A stretch of DNA of 64,000 nt from Delphinapterus leucas (Eukaryota > Chordata > Mammalia > Artiodactyla > Monodontidae): the NCBI RefSeq assembly GCF_002288925.2, contig NW_022098063.1, positions 742,326 to 806,325 of the forward strand. Direction: 5' to 3'. Both the position numbers and the translations under genes were made by a program. Positions 22,201 through 34,200 of this stretch are shown here, piece after piece. The first letter of the stretch is position 1. Each line of letters opens with the position of its first letter. The notes under the pieces were generated by a model. That model had not been told where the DNA came from and did no database searches. It saw nothing but the letters and a program-made list of their open reading frames with translations.

Positions 22201-25200
22201 ATAGTGCTTATGTAGTGAGAGAATATATTCCTTAATAGTCTAGTCTAAAATTTGTCTTTTTCATTTATTTTGTAAAATATGTAGTGTATTTTATTTTTTT
22301 CTTCCAGTTTTATTGAGATATAATTGACATACAGCACTGTATAAGATGTACAATATAATGATTTGACTTACATGCACCATGAAATGATTAAGTTTATTGA
22401 ACATCTATCATCTTATGTAGATAAAAAATAAAAGAAAAAGAAAAAAAAATTTCCTTGTGATGAGAACTCTTAGGATTTACTTTATTTATTTATTTATTTA
22501 TTTATTTAGGCCACTCTGCGTGGCTTGTGGGATCTCAGTTCCCCGACTGGGGATTGAACCTGGGCCACGGCAGTGAAAGTGCCGGATCCTAACCACTAGG
22601 CTACCAGGGAAGTCCCAAGATTTACTTGATTAACAACTTTCATTTATAATGTACATCTGTATTAATTATATTATGTTGTACATTATATCCCTGATACTTA
22701 TTTATCTTACAACTAGAAGTTTGTACCTTTTGACCACCTTCATCCAATTCTCCTGCTCTCACCACTCCTCGCCTCTGGTAACTACAAATCTGATCTTTTT
22801 CTTTAAAGTTTGTTTCTTGAAGTATAATTGACCTTTAGCACTATGTTAGTTCTTGGTGTACAACATAATGATTTGATACTTCTATACATTAGAAAATGAT
22901 CACCATGATAAGTCTAGTTACCACTGTCACTATACAAAGATATTACATAATTATTGACTGTATTCCTCACACTGTACATTTCATACAGGTAACATTTATT
23001 TTGTAACTGGAAGTGTGTACGTCTTGTATTTCCCTCACCTTTTTCACTTATCCTCTCACCCACCTCCCTTCTGGCAACAACCTGTTTGTTCTCTGTATCT
23101 AAATAAATTTGGCATTATTTTAAAAGACTTCACAGGTTACAAAGTGCTTTCTTACATGTATGTTTTTATTTACTATATATGACAACTTTCTGATTTAAAT
23201 AGTTATTCTTTTTGATATATTCTTAAGGTCAGGTGAGTAGTAGAGGCAGAGCTGCTTTAACTTTCATATTTTCATTACTGCATCACGTAATAATGAATTA
23301 TACTAAAATAAACAGTATGACTTTCTTTGTTTTCCTATTGCATATAATACATACTTCCAGTGAGGTGCTCCTTTGCCTTCTTCTAATCCATAGATTCTTT
23401 TCCTTTTCCTTTGTCCATGGCTATTTTTAATTATTTTGGGATGGGCAATTTTAATTATTGTCTTTTTTAAGGTCCACCTTTTACCTCCTGAATCCTTTAC
23501 CTGCCTATGGTCAGCTTCTCATTTCTCTTGGTGGCTCTTCACATTTCAATTAGAAAGGCAAATTTGAAGGTATTATTGATTGATAGGATTTTTTTTTTTT
23601 CTCTGCTGAGTTTTTAGTTTGCTTGTTTCTTGTTTTTTTGTCTACTGGAAGCCTAGTGGAAAAGTTGTGGGGAAAAAGGGAGCAGTGAAGTGAAGTAAGT
23701 AGAAGTGTTCCAGGATTAATCAAGGAAAAAACTGGAAAGGTATGGAATGATTCTCCTGACCTTGCGAAGAGTTAGAGAGACTGACCTGATAGAAATGTGT
23801 CTGATCTCACAGGTGTGACCCCTAGGAATAAATAAAAATAAGAATAAAAAAAAGAAAAGAAAACTGAACAGACATACCAGTGACTGCACACTACAAGAGG
23901 AGGGAGTCTGCAGGTTAAGTCCAGGCAAGTTTCCAAAGAACAGCATCCAGAAGAATTAAATAGAATCCAGGGTTTCTACACTACATTGTCTAAAACGTCT
24001 AGTTTTTAACCAAAGCTTACTAGACATGCAAAGAAACAGGAAAGTGTGACTCACATACAGGGAAAACAACAGCAAATAGAAACTGTCTTTGAGTGGATCC
24101 AGATTTTGGATATAGTAGAAAAATGCTTCAAAGCAACTCTTATAATAGGTTCAAAGAATTAAAGGAAAAAAAATGTAATGACTGTGACTCAACAGAGACT
24201 CAATAGAGAGTTAAAAATTATTTTTAAAAGTCTATGCAAAATGTCATTGTAGGTTCATCATTTGTAACAAATGTACCACTCTGATGGGAGATATTGATAA
24301 TGGGGAGACTATGCATGTCTTTGGGCAGGGGGTATATAGAAAATCTCTGTAGCTTCCCATCAGTTTTGCTGTGAATCTAAAACAGCTGTAAAAAAAAAAA
24401 TCTTAAAAAAAAGAGATGTGTATGATCTACTTGTTTATGTAAATCTGTTATTTGGCAGGTCAATTAAAAGAAATCAGGTTAATATGTATATAACATATTT
24501 ATCATTTGAACCATTTATAAGTGTACAATTCAGTGACATTAAATACATTCATAATGTTGTGTAACTATCACTACTATCTATACCCAGAAAATTTTCATCA
24601 TCCCCAGTATAAACTCTGTACCCATTAAATAATATCTTCTCATCCCCTCCTCCCCCCAGCCCCTGGTAATCTCTATTCTCCTTTCTGTTTCTATGAATTT
24701 ACCTATTCTAGATACTTTGTATAATAACACAATATTTGTTCTCTGTCTGACATTTCACTAAGAATAATGCTTTCAAGGTCCATCCATGTTATAGCATATA
24801 TCAAAATTTCATTTTTATGGCTGAATTGTATGTATATGCCATCTTAATTTATCTATTATCCATTCTTTTGTTGATGGACACTTGGTTTGTTTCCATTTTT
24901 TTGGGTATTGTGAATAGTGTTGCCATGAACGTTGGTATACAAATATTTATTCTAGTTCCTGCTTTTAATTCTTTTGGATATATACCTAGGAGTGGAATTG
25001 CTGGGTCATATGGTAGTTCTGTGTTTAACTTTTTGAGGAATTGCCAAACTGTTTTCCATAGCAGCTGCAACCATTTTACATTCCCCTCAGCAATGCACAG
25101 GAGTTCCAATTTCCACAAAATTGAAGGTACACAGTTATCTGAGTAGTTAACAAAGCATATATATCACCCTTAATGTACTTGAAATTGAATCTTTAATACA

Positions 25201-28200
25201 AACCCTCAAAGAAAGAAATCACTGAAAAAATGCAGCAATTATCATAAGTAAGGATCTTGCTGTGCTATGCGGCTACTTCCCACTAGCTATGTATTTTACG
25301 TTTGGTAGTGTATATATGTCCATGCCACTCTCTCACTTCGTCCCAGCTTACCCTTCCCCCTCCCCATATCCTCAAGTCCATGCTTTAGTAGGTCTGTGAC
25401 TTTATTCCCGTCTTACCCCTCGGTTCTTCATGACCTTTTTTTTTTCTTTTTCCTTAGATTCCATTTATATGTGTTAGCATACGGTATTTGTTTTTTTCTT
25501 TCTGACTTACTTCACTCTGTATGACAGACTCTAGGTCCATCCACCTCACTTGTAGCTCTCATACATGGCCTTCCTCCTTACTTATGGTCATTCTGTTCAG
25601 GTGCCCATCATGACAGCGTCAGTGTAGCTGTTTACTGAGGTCGGTTGATGCAAACTGGCTGAGTCATTCTGCCTACTTGGTTGAATAGTGCCTCTTCTGT
25701 GATAGATACTCTCTGGCATTTACAGGAGATAAAAAGATTGTCAAATATTTTTCTATATATCCATCCACATTGCCTCGACCACAGAACCTTTTCTGCTATC
25801 TTAATATTTCTTTCATGCCCCTGATAAATCTAGCATGGCAGCTAAAATTGAACCTACTAATTGAGTTTTTGGTATAGTCATCTCCACTTGGATATACACA
25901 GCTCAGACTGATGAGTTAAATATGATGGGTGCTGCCAGTAATACATCTCTCTGATCCTCAGGGTAAGTGCACTAACTTTTTCCTTCCATCTATGACTACA
26001 ATAATGTTTTTACTATAATAACCTGGGTGACAGCTCCATTTTTCCTTCTCAAGATTGCTTTGGCTATTCGGGGTCTTTTGTGTTTCCATACAAATTGTGA
26101 AATTTTTTGTTTTAGTTCTGTGAAAAATGCCAGTGGTAGTTTGATAGGGATTACATTGAATCTGTAGATTGCTTTGGGTAGTAGAGTCATTTTCACAATG
26201 TTGATTCTTCCAATCCAAGGACATGGTATCTCTCTCCATCTATTTGTATCATCTTTAATTTCTTTCATCAATGTCTTATAATTTTATGCATACAGGTCTT
26301 TTGTCTCCTTAGGTAGGTTTATTCCTAGATATTTTATTCTTTTTGTTGCAATGGTAAATGGGAGTGTTTTCTTGATTTCACTTTCAGATTTTTCATCATT
26401 AGTGTATAGGAATGCCAGAGATTTCTGTGCATTAATTTTGTATCCTGCTACTTTACCAGATTCATTGATTAACTCTAGTAGTTTTCTGGTAGCATCTTTA
26501 GGATTCTCTATGTATAGAATCATGTCATCTGCAAACAGTGACAGCTTTACTTCTTCTTTTCCGATTTGAATTCCTTTTATTTTATTTTCTTCTCTGATTG
26601 CTGTGGCTAAACTTCCAAAACTATGTTGAGTAAGAGTGGTGAGAGTGGGCAGCCTTGTCTTGTTCCTGATATTAGTGGAAATGCTTTCAGTTTTTCACCA
26701 TTGAGGACGATGTTGGCTGTGGGTTTGTCATATATGGCCTTTATTATGTTGAGGAAAGTTCTCTCTATGCCTACTTTCTGCAGGTTTTTTGAAATCATAA
26801 ATGGGTGTTGAACTTTGTCGAAAGCTTTCTCTGCATCTATTGAGATGATCATATGGTTTTTCTCCTTCAGTTTGTTAATATGGTGTATCACATTGATTGA
26901 TTTGCATATATTGAAGAATCCTTGCATTCCTGGAATAAACCCCACTTGATCATGGTGTATGATCCTTATAATGTGCTGTTGGATTCTGTTTGCTAGTATT
27001 TTGTTGAGGATTTTTGCATCTATGTTCATCAGTGATATTGGCCTGTAGTTTTCTTTCTTTGTGACATCTTTGTCTGGTTTTGGTATCAGTGTAATGGTGG
27101 CCTCATAGAATGAGTTTGGGAGTGTTCCTCCCTCTGCTATATTTTGGAAGAGTTTGAGAAGGATAGGTGTTAGCTCTTCTCTACATGTTTGATAGAATTT
27201 GCCTGTGAAGCCATGTGTTCCTGGGCTTTTGTTTGTTGGAAGATTTTTCATCACAGTTTCAATTTCAGTGCTTGTGATTGGTCTGTTCATATTTTCTATT
27301 TCTTCCTGGTTCAGTCTCGGCAGGTTGTGCATTTCTAAGAATTTGTCGATTTCTTCCAGGTTGTCCATTTTATTGGCATAGAGTTGCTTGTAGTAATCTC
27401 TCATGATCCTTTGTATTTCTGCAGTATTAGTTGTTACTTCTCCTTTTTCATTTCTAATTCTATTGATTTGAGTCTTCTCCCTTTTTTTCTTGATGAGTCT
27501 GGCTAATGGTTTATCAATTTTGTTTATCTTCTCAAAGAAGCAGCTTTTAGTTTTATTGATCTTTGCTGTCATTTCCTTCATTTCTTTTTCATTTATTTCT
27601 GATCTGATCTTTATGATTTCTTTCCTTATGCTAACTTTGAGGTATTTTTGTTCTTCTTTCTCTAATTGCTTTAGGTGCAAGGTTAGGTTGTTTATTTGAG
27701 ATGTTTCCTGTTTCTTAAGGTAGGATTGTATTGCTATAAACTTCCCTCTTAGAACTGCTTTTGCTGCATCTCATAGGTTTTGGGTCATGGTGTCTCCATT
27801 GCCATTTGTTTCTAGGTATTTTTTGATTTCCTTTTTGATTTCTTCAGTGATCACTTCGTTATTAAGTAGTGTATTGTTTAGCCTCCATGTGTTTGTATTT
27901 TTTACAGATCTTTTCCTGTAATTGATATCTAGTCTCATAGCGTTGTGATCTGAAAAGATACTTGATACGATTTCAATTTTCTTAAATTTACCAAGACTAG
28001 ATTTGTGACCCAAGATATGATCTATCCTGGAGAATGTTCCATGAGCACTTGAGAAAAATGTGTTTCTGTTGTTTTTGGATAGAATGTTCTATAAATATCA
28101 ATTAAGTCCATCTTGTTTAATGTATCATTTAAAGCTTGTGTTTCGTTATTTATTTTCATTTTGGATGATCTGTCCATTGGTGGAAGTGGGGTGTTAAATC

Positions 28201-31200
28201 CCCTACTATGATTGTGTTACTGTTGATTTCCCCTTTTATGGCTGTTAGTATTTGCCTTATGTATTGAGGTGCTCCTATGTTGGGTGCATAAATATTTACA
28301 ATTGTTATATCTTCTTCTTGGATTGATTCCTTGATCATTATGTAGTGTCCTTCTTTGCCTCTTGTAATAGTCTTTATTTTAAAGTCTGTTTTGTCTGATA
28401 TGAGAATTGCTACTCCAGCTTTCTTCTGATTTCCATTTGCGTGGAATATCTTTTTCCATCCCCTCACTTTCAGTATGTGTCTCTAGGTCTGAAGTGGGTC
28501 TCTTGTAGACAGCATATATATGGGTCTTGTTTTTGTATCCATTCAGCCAGTCTATGTCTTTTGGTTGGAGCATTTAATCCATTTAAGTTCAAGGTAATTA
28601 TCCATACGTATGTTCCTATTCCCATTTTCTTAATTGTGTTGGGTTTGTTATTGTAGGTCTTTTCCTTCTCTTGTTTTTCCTGCCTACAGAAGTTCCTTTA
28701 GCATTTGTTGTAAAGCTGGTTTGGTGGTGCTGAACTCTCTCAGCTTTTGCTTGTCTGTAAAGGTTTTAATTTCTCCATCAAATCTGAATGAGATCCTTGC
28801 TGTGTAGAGTAATCTTGGTTGTAGGTTTTTCTCTTTCATCACTTTAAACATGTCCTGCCACTGGGGACAGATACCAAAAACAACAGGAACTACGAACCTG
28901 CAGCCTGCGAAAAGGAGACCCCAAACACAGTAAGATAAGCAAAATGAAATGCCTCCCTTCTGGCTTGCAGAGTTTCTGCTGAAAGATCAGCTGTTAACCT
29001 TATGGGGATTCCCTTGTGTGTTATTTGTTGTTTTTCCCTCGCTGCTTTTAATATGTTTTCTTTGTATTTAAGTTTTGATAGTTTGATTAATATGTGTCTT
29101 GGCGTGTTTCTCCTTGGATTTATCCTGTATGGGACTCTCTGTGCTTCCTGGACTTGATTAACTATTTCCTTTCCCATATTAGGGAAGTTTTCAACTATAA
29201 TCTCTTCAAATATTTTCTCAGTCCCTTTCTTTTTCTCTTCTTCTTCTGGGCCCCTTATAATTCGAATTTTGGTGTGTTTAATGCTGTCCCAGAGGTCTCT
29301 GAGACTGTCCTCAGTTCTTTTCATTTTTTTGTCTTTATTCTGCTCTGCAGTAGTTATTTCCACTATTTTATCTTCCAGGTCACTTATCCGTTCTTCTGCC
29401 TCAGTTATTCTGCTATTGATCCCTTCTAGAGTATTTTAAATTTCATTTATTGTGTTGTTCATCATTGCTTGTTTCCTCTTTAGTTCTTCTATGTCCTTGT
29501 TAAATGTTTCTTGCATTTTCTCTATTCTATTTCCAAGATTTTGGATCATCTTTACTATCATTATTCTGAATTTTTTTTCAGGTAGACTGCCTATTTCCTC
29601 TTCATTTGTCAGGTCTGGTGGGTTTTTACCTTGCTCCTTCATCTGCTGTGTGTTTTTCTGTCTTTTCATTTTGTTTATCTTACTGTGTTTGGGGTCTCCT
29701 TTTCGCAGGCTGCACGTTCGTAGTTCCCGTTTTCTTTGGTGTCTGTCCCCAGGGGCTAAGGTTGGTTCAGTGGGTTGTGTAGGTTTCCTGGTGGAGGGGA
29801 CTAGTGCCTGTGTTCTGGTGGATGAGGCTGGATCTTGTCTTTCTGGTGGGCAGGTCCACATCTGGTGGTGTGTTTTGGGGTGTCTGGGGCTTTTTTATGG
29901 TTTTAGGCAGCCTCTGTGCTAATGGGTGGGGTCGTGTTCCTGTCTTGCTAGTTGTTTGGCATAGGGTGTGCAGCACTGTAGCTTGCTCATCGTTGAGTGA
30001 AGCTGGTTGTTGGCATTGAGACAGAGATCTCTGGGAGATTTTCACTGTTTGATATTCCGTGGAGCTGGGAGGTCTCTTGTGGACCAGTGTTCTGAAGCTG
30101 GCTGTCCCACCTCATTGGCACAACTCTGACACCTGGCTGGAGTACCAAGAGACTGTCCTCCACACAGCTCAGGATAAAAGGGAGAATAAATAGAAAGAAA
30201 GAAAGAGGATAAAAAAAAGTAAGATAAAATAAAATAAAGTTATTAAAATAAAAAATAATTATTAAGAAAAATGTTTTGAATAGTGAACAACAAAACAAAA
30301 CAAACAAAACAAACAAACAAAAAAACGGATGGAGAGAACCCTAGGACAAATGGTGAAAGCAAAGCTATACAGACAAAATCTCACACAGAAGCATAACCAT
30401 ACACACTCACAAAAAGAGGAAAAGGGGAAAATATAATCTATCTTGCTCCCAAAGTCCTCCTCCTCAATTTGGGATGATTCGTTGTCTGTTCAGGTATTCC
30501 ACAGATGCAGGGTACATCAAGTTGATTGTGGAGCTTTAATCCGCTGCTTTTGAGGCTTCTGGGAGAAATTTTCCTTTCCCTTCTTTGTTCGCATAGCTCC
30601 CAGGGTTCAGCTTTGAATCTGGCCCTGCCTCCACGTGTAGGTCACCAGAGGGCGTCTGTTCTTCGCTCAGACAGAACGGGGTTAAAGGAACCGCTGATTC
30701 GGGGGCTCTGGCTCACTCAGGCCGGGGGGAGGGAGGGGTACGGATGCGGGGTGAGCCTGCGGCGGCAGAGGCCAGCGTGATGTTGCAGCAGCCTGAGGTG
30801 CGCCGTGTGTTCTCCCGGGGAAGTTGTCCCTGGATCCCGGGACCCTGGCAGTGGCGGGCTGCACAGGCTCCCGGGAGGGGAGGTGTGGACAGTGACCTGT
30901 GCTTGCACACAGGCTTCTTGGTGGCTGCAGCAGCAGCCTTAGCGTCTCATGCCCGTCCGTGGGGTCTGCGCTGATAGCCGGGGCTTGCGCGCATCTCTGG
31001 AGCTCCTTTAAGCACGGCTCTTAATCCCCTCTCCTCGCACACCGGGAAACAAAGAGGCAAGAAAAGGTCTCTTGTCTCTTCGGCAGCTCCAGACTTTTCC
31101 CCAGATTCCCTCCTGGCTAGCCGTGGCGCACTAACCCCTTCAGGCTGAGTTCATGCCGCCAACCCCAGTCCTCTCCCTGGGATCTAAACTCCAGAGCCTA

Positions 31201-34200
31201 AGCCTCAGCTCCCAGCCCCCGCCCGTCCTGGCAGGTGAGTAGACAAGTCCGTTGGGCTGGTGAGTGCTTGTTGGCACCGATCCTCTGTGAGGGAATCTCT
31301 CAGCTTTGCCCTCTGCACCCCTGTTGCTGTGCTCTCCTCCGTGGCTCTGAAGCTTCCCCCCTCTGCCACCCACAGTCTTTGCCCGCGAAGGGGCTTCCTA
31401 CTGTGTGGAAACCTTTCTTCCTTCACACCTCCCTCCCACTAGTGCAGATCCTGTCCCTATTCTTTTGTCTCTGTTTTTTCTTTTTTCTTTTGCCCTACCC
31501 AGGTACGTGGGGAGTTTCTTGCCTTTTGGGAGGTCTGAGGTCTTTTGCCAGCATTCAGTGGGTGTTCTGTAGGAGCAGTTCCATGTGTAGATGTATTTCT
31601 GATGTATCTGTGGGGAGGAAGATGATCTCTGCATCCTACTCTTCCACCATCTTCTCCTGAATCTAACTTTGGGTTTTGTTTGTTGTTCTTTTTCTACTTC
31701 CTTTAGATGTAAGGCTAGATTGATTTTTTGAGATTTTTCTTATTCCCTGAGGTAGGCTTGTATTGCTATAAACCTTCCTTTTAGAACTGTTTTTGCTGTC
31801 TCCCATAGATTTGAATTGTTGTGTTTCCATTTTCATATGTCTCCAGATATTTTTTGCTTTTCTCTTTGATTTCTTCAGTGACACATTGGTAGCATATTAA
31901 GTTTCTATGTGTTTGTGTTTTTTGCAAATTTTTTTTTATTGTACTTGATTCTTAGTCTCATACCTTTATGTTTAGAAAAGATGCTTGATATTGTTTCAGT
32001 CATCTTAAATTTGTAGAGACTTGTTTTGTGGCCTAGCATGTGATTTATCCTGGAGAATGTTCCATATGCACTTGAAAAGAATGTGTATTCTCCTGCTTTT
32101 GGATGGAATGTTCTTTCTTTGACCTTTCTTTGACTTTGACTTTTTGCTTCTTCCTTGTCTCTTTCAGCCTGTTAGGTTTATTTATCATCAAATATTTTAA
32201 TTTTAGTGCTAGGCCTTCTGGGACCTAGGGAAGCTCTACAGAGTTATGTTAAGACTTTTTATTGACATTAAATGCTTATATGGAATCAACAAAATGTATT
32301 GATTAAGGGCATACACTTTGGAATTAGAACTGGGTTCTAGCCCCAGCTCTGTTTTCTCTTGAGAAAGTTATTTAACCTTTCATAGCCTTGGTTTCTTCAT
32401 CTGTAAATTAGAGCAATAATACTACCTTTGACAGGTTTTGTAAGAATTAAATGAAGGTAAAGTATTTAGCATAGTGCCTATAGCATATGCACATTTGCAC
32501 AAAATTGTGCAGTTGTTAAATTCTTCCTCTTTCCCTTTCCTCCTTGTTCTCATCTCTTATCTTTTTCTCTTTCTTCCTCTTCCTTCCCCTCTTTTTCTCC
32601 CTCCTCCCTCATTCTTTTTCTCCTCCATGAATTATCATTATTATTATTCACAAAATTGGTTTATTTTGTAGTCATCTTCTTCCCTGTTTGGGTAGTTTTT
32701 CTAGATTCAGAGATTAAGGGCAAGTAAACAACTTTGTGTGTGTTAATGTTGCAGGTCACCATAATTAAATTGCCTCATGATGGAGATTTTATAATCCTAG
32801 GGCTTTTAAAATACTCACTTTCCAGCTACAAATAAATATTCCATTGATGAAAAATACTTTCTTTAGGGACATCAAAATTGGTGGCTTATTCATAGCATTC
32901 TTGTGTTCTCTTATGTAGTAAAGTAACCCTATCTTAAACCTTATATATTTTTCTCTCTTATATCAAAGAAAATTCTCAATGCTCTTTTGAAGAAATGGAC
33001 CTTTATATAAATTTAGGAGGAATATTTCCTTAATAACTCAGGTATTCCAAATCTGCATTTTAAAATATAGACAGCTTTTAGGCAAGGGAAAGGAGAAGAA
33101 AGAATAAAGAAAATGAAGATGTTTTCTAGTAACACGGTCCCTTCATTCTATGCTATTCTTTGTAAAATATCTCTACTGAGGTATAGCTGGTCCTTGGGAC
33201 AATTTAACCTCTGACTCCTTGCTTGTCAGGATGGCCATTCATGCTGTCCCCTTTAGTTGACCAATGGCTAAGGAGCATAGAATTCTGCTGCACATGGATC
33301 TGGAGGCTTAATTTGATGAATCATGTGGGTAGTCTTTGTTCATTCAATCATTATTAATTCATTATCCAGTAAAGGCACAGCTTGGGTCATAGAAAAACAA
33401 TTAAGAAATTGTTTCCTCTAGAATTCATAGTGAATTGAATGTGAGGGAAAACATGTCTATGTAATAAATATTTAAGACAAATTATGAAAGTATAAAATAA
33501 GAGTTTGTAGAGCAAAGAGTGATTTACTTAACTTGCTATTAAGAAAGATGTTTATTTTTTTATATTTGTTTTATTTCGATATAAGAAGACAAAGTAAATA
33601 ATAGGATAACTGACTATAGATGATTACTTTATGACAAGATTCTCAGTTGATCTGTCACTTTGTCATTGCACCTCTAGTAGGGGCTTTATATAGATGCTGT
33701 ATATAGTCATCTCTCTGGACACAAGGCTTTTGTTTTCCAAGCATCTGGCTCCTCTGAAGGCTTCGTTTTTTTTTTTTTTTTTTTTTTTTTTTTGCGGTAC
33801 ACGGGCCTCTCACTGTTGTGGCCTCTCCCGTTGCGGAGCACAGGCTCTGGACACGCAGGCTCAGCGGCCATGGCTCACGGGCCCAGCCGCTCTGCGGCAC
33901 GTGGGATCTTCCCGGACCGGGGCACAAACCCATGTCCCCTGCATCGGCAGGCAGACTCTCAACCACTGTGTCACCAGGGAAGCCCTGAAGGCTTCTTTAA
34001 TATAATAACACTTACTAAAAATTTTCTTAGTTATAGATCTTGTAGTAGGAACAAGCTTATCTCTAGGCCAGTGATCTCTAAATTATTTTGAATACATACC
34101 ACAGTTGGTTAAAATATTTAGGATGTAATTCTAATAGGTATACATATTTATCTATGATAATATACATTTATCATATACTAATGTATGACTTGCCTCTTAA

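Larger units (their letters stand above)
25985..31658 (-). mobile_element. LINE-1 with complete 5' UTR, 3'-deleted
   Basis: On the minus strand it starts at about 31658 with GGAGAAGATGGTGGAAGAG, the typical L1 5' end. It continues with a ~2 kb 5' UTR (CpG-rich at 30,540-31,420), ORF1 at 29669-28684 and ORF2 from 28625. ORF2 sequence stops near 26,025, so its last ~1.2 kb and the 3' UTR are not contiguous; a 3' UTR piece at 25255-25590 may belong to the same element. It is antisense to DTWD2, and both ORFs carry breaks, so it cannot move by itself. Confidence 0.9.

Noticed and set aside
23720..24230. Possible exon or processed pseudogene
   Set aside because: No frame longer than about 76 codons; the content looks like an old interspersed repeat.
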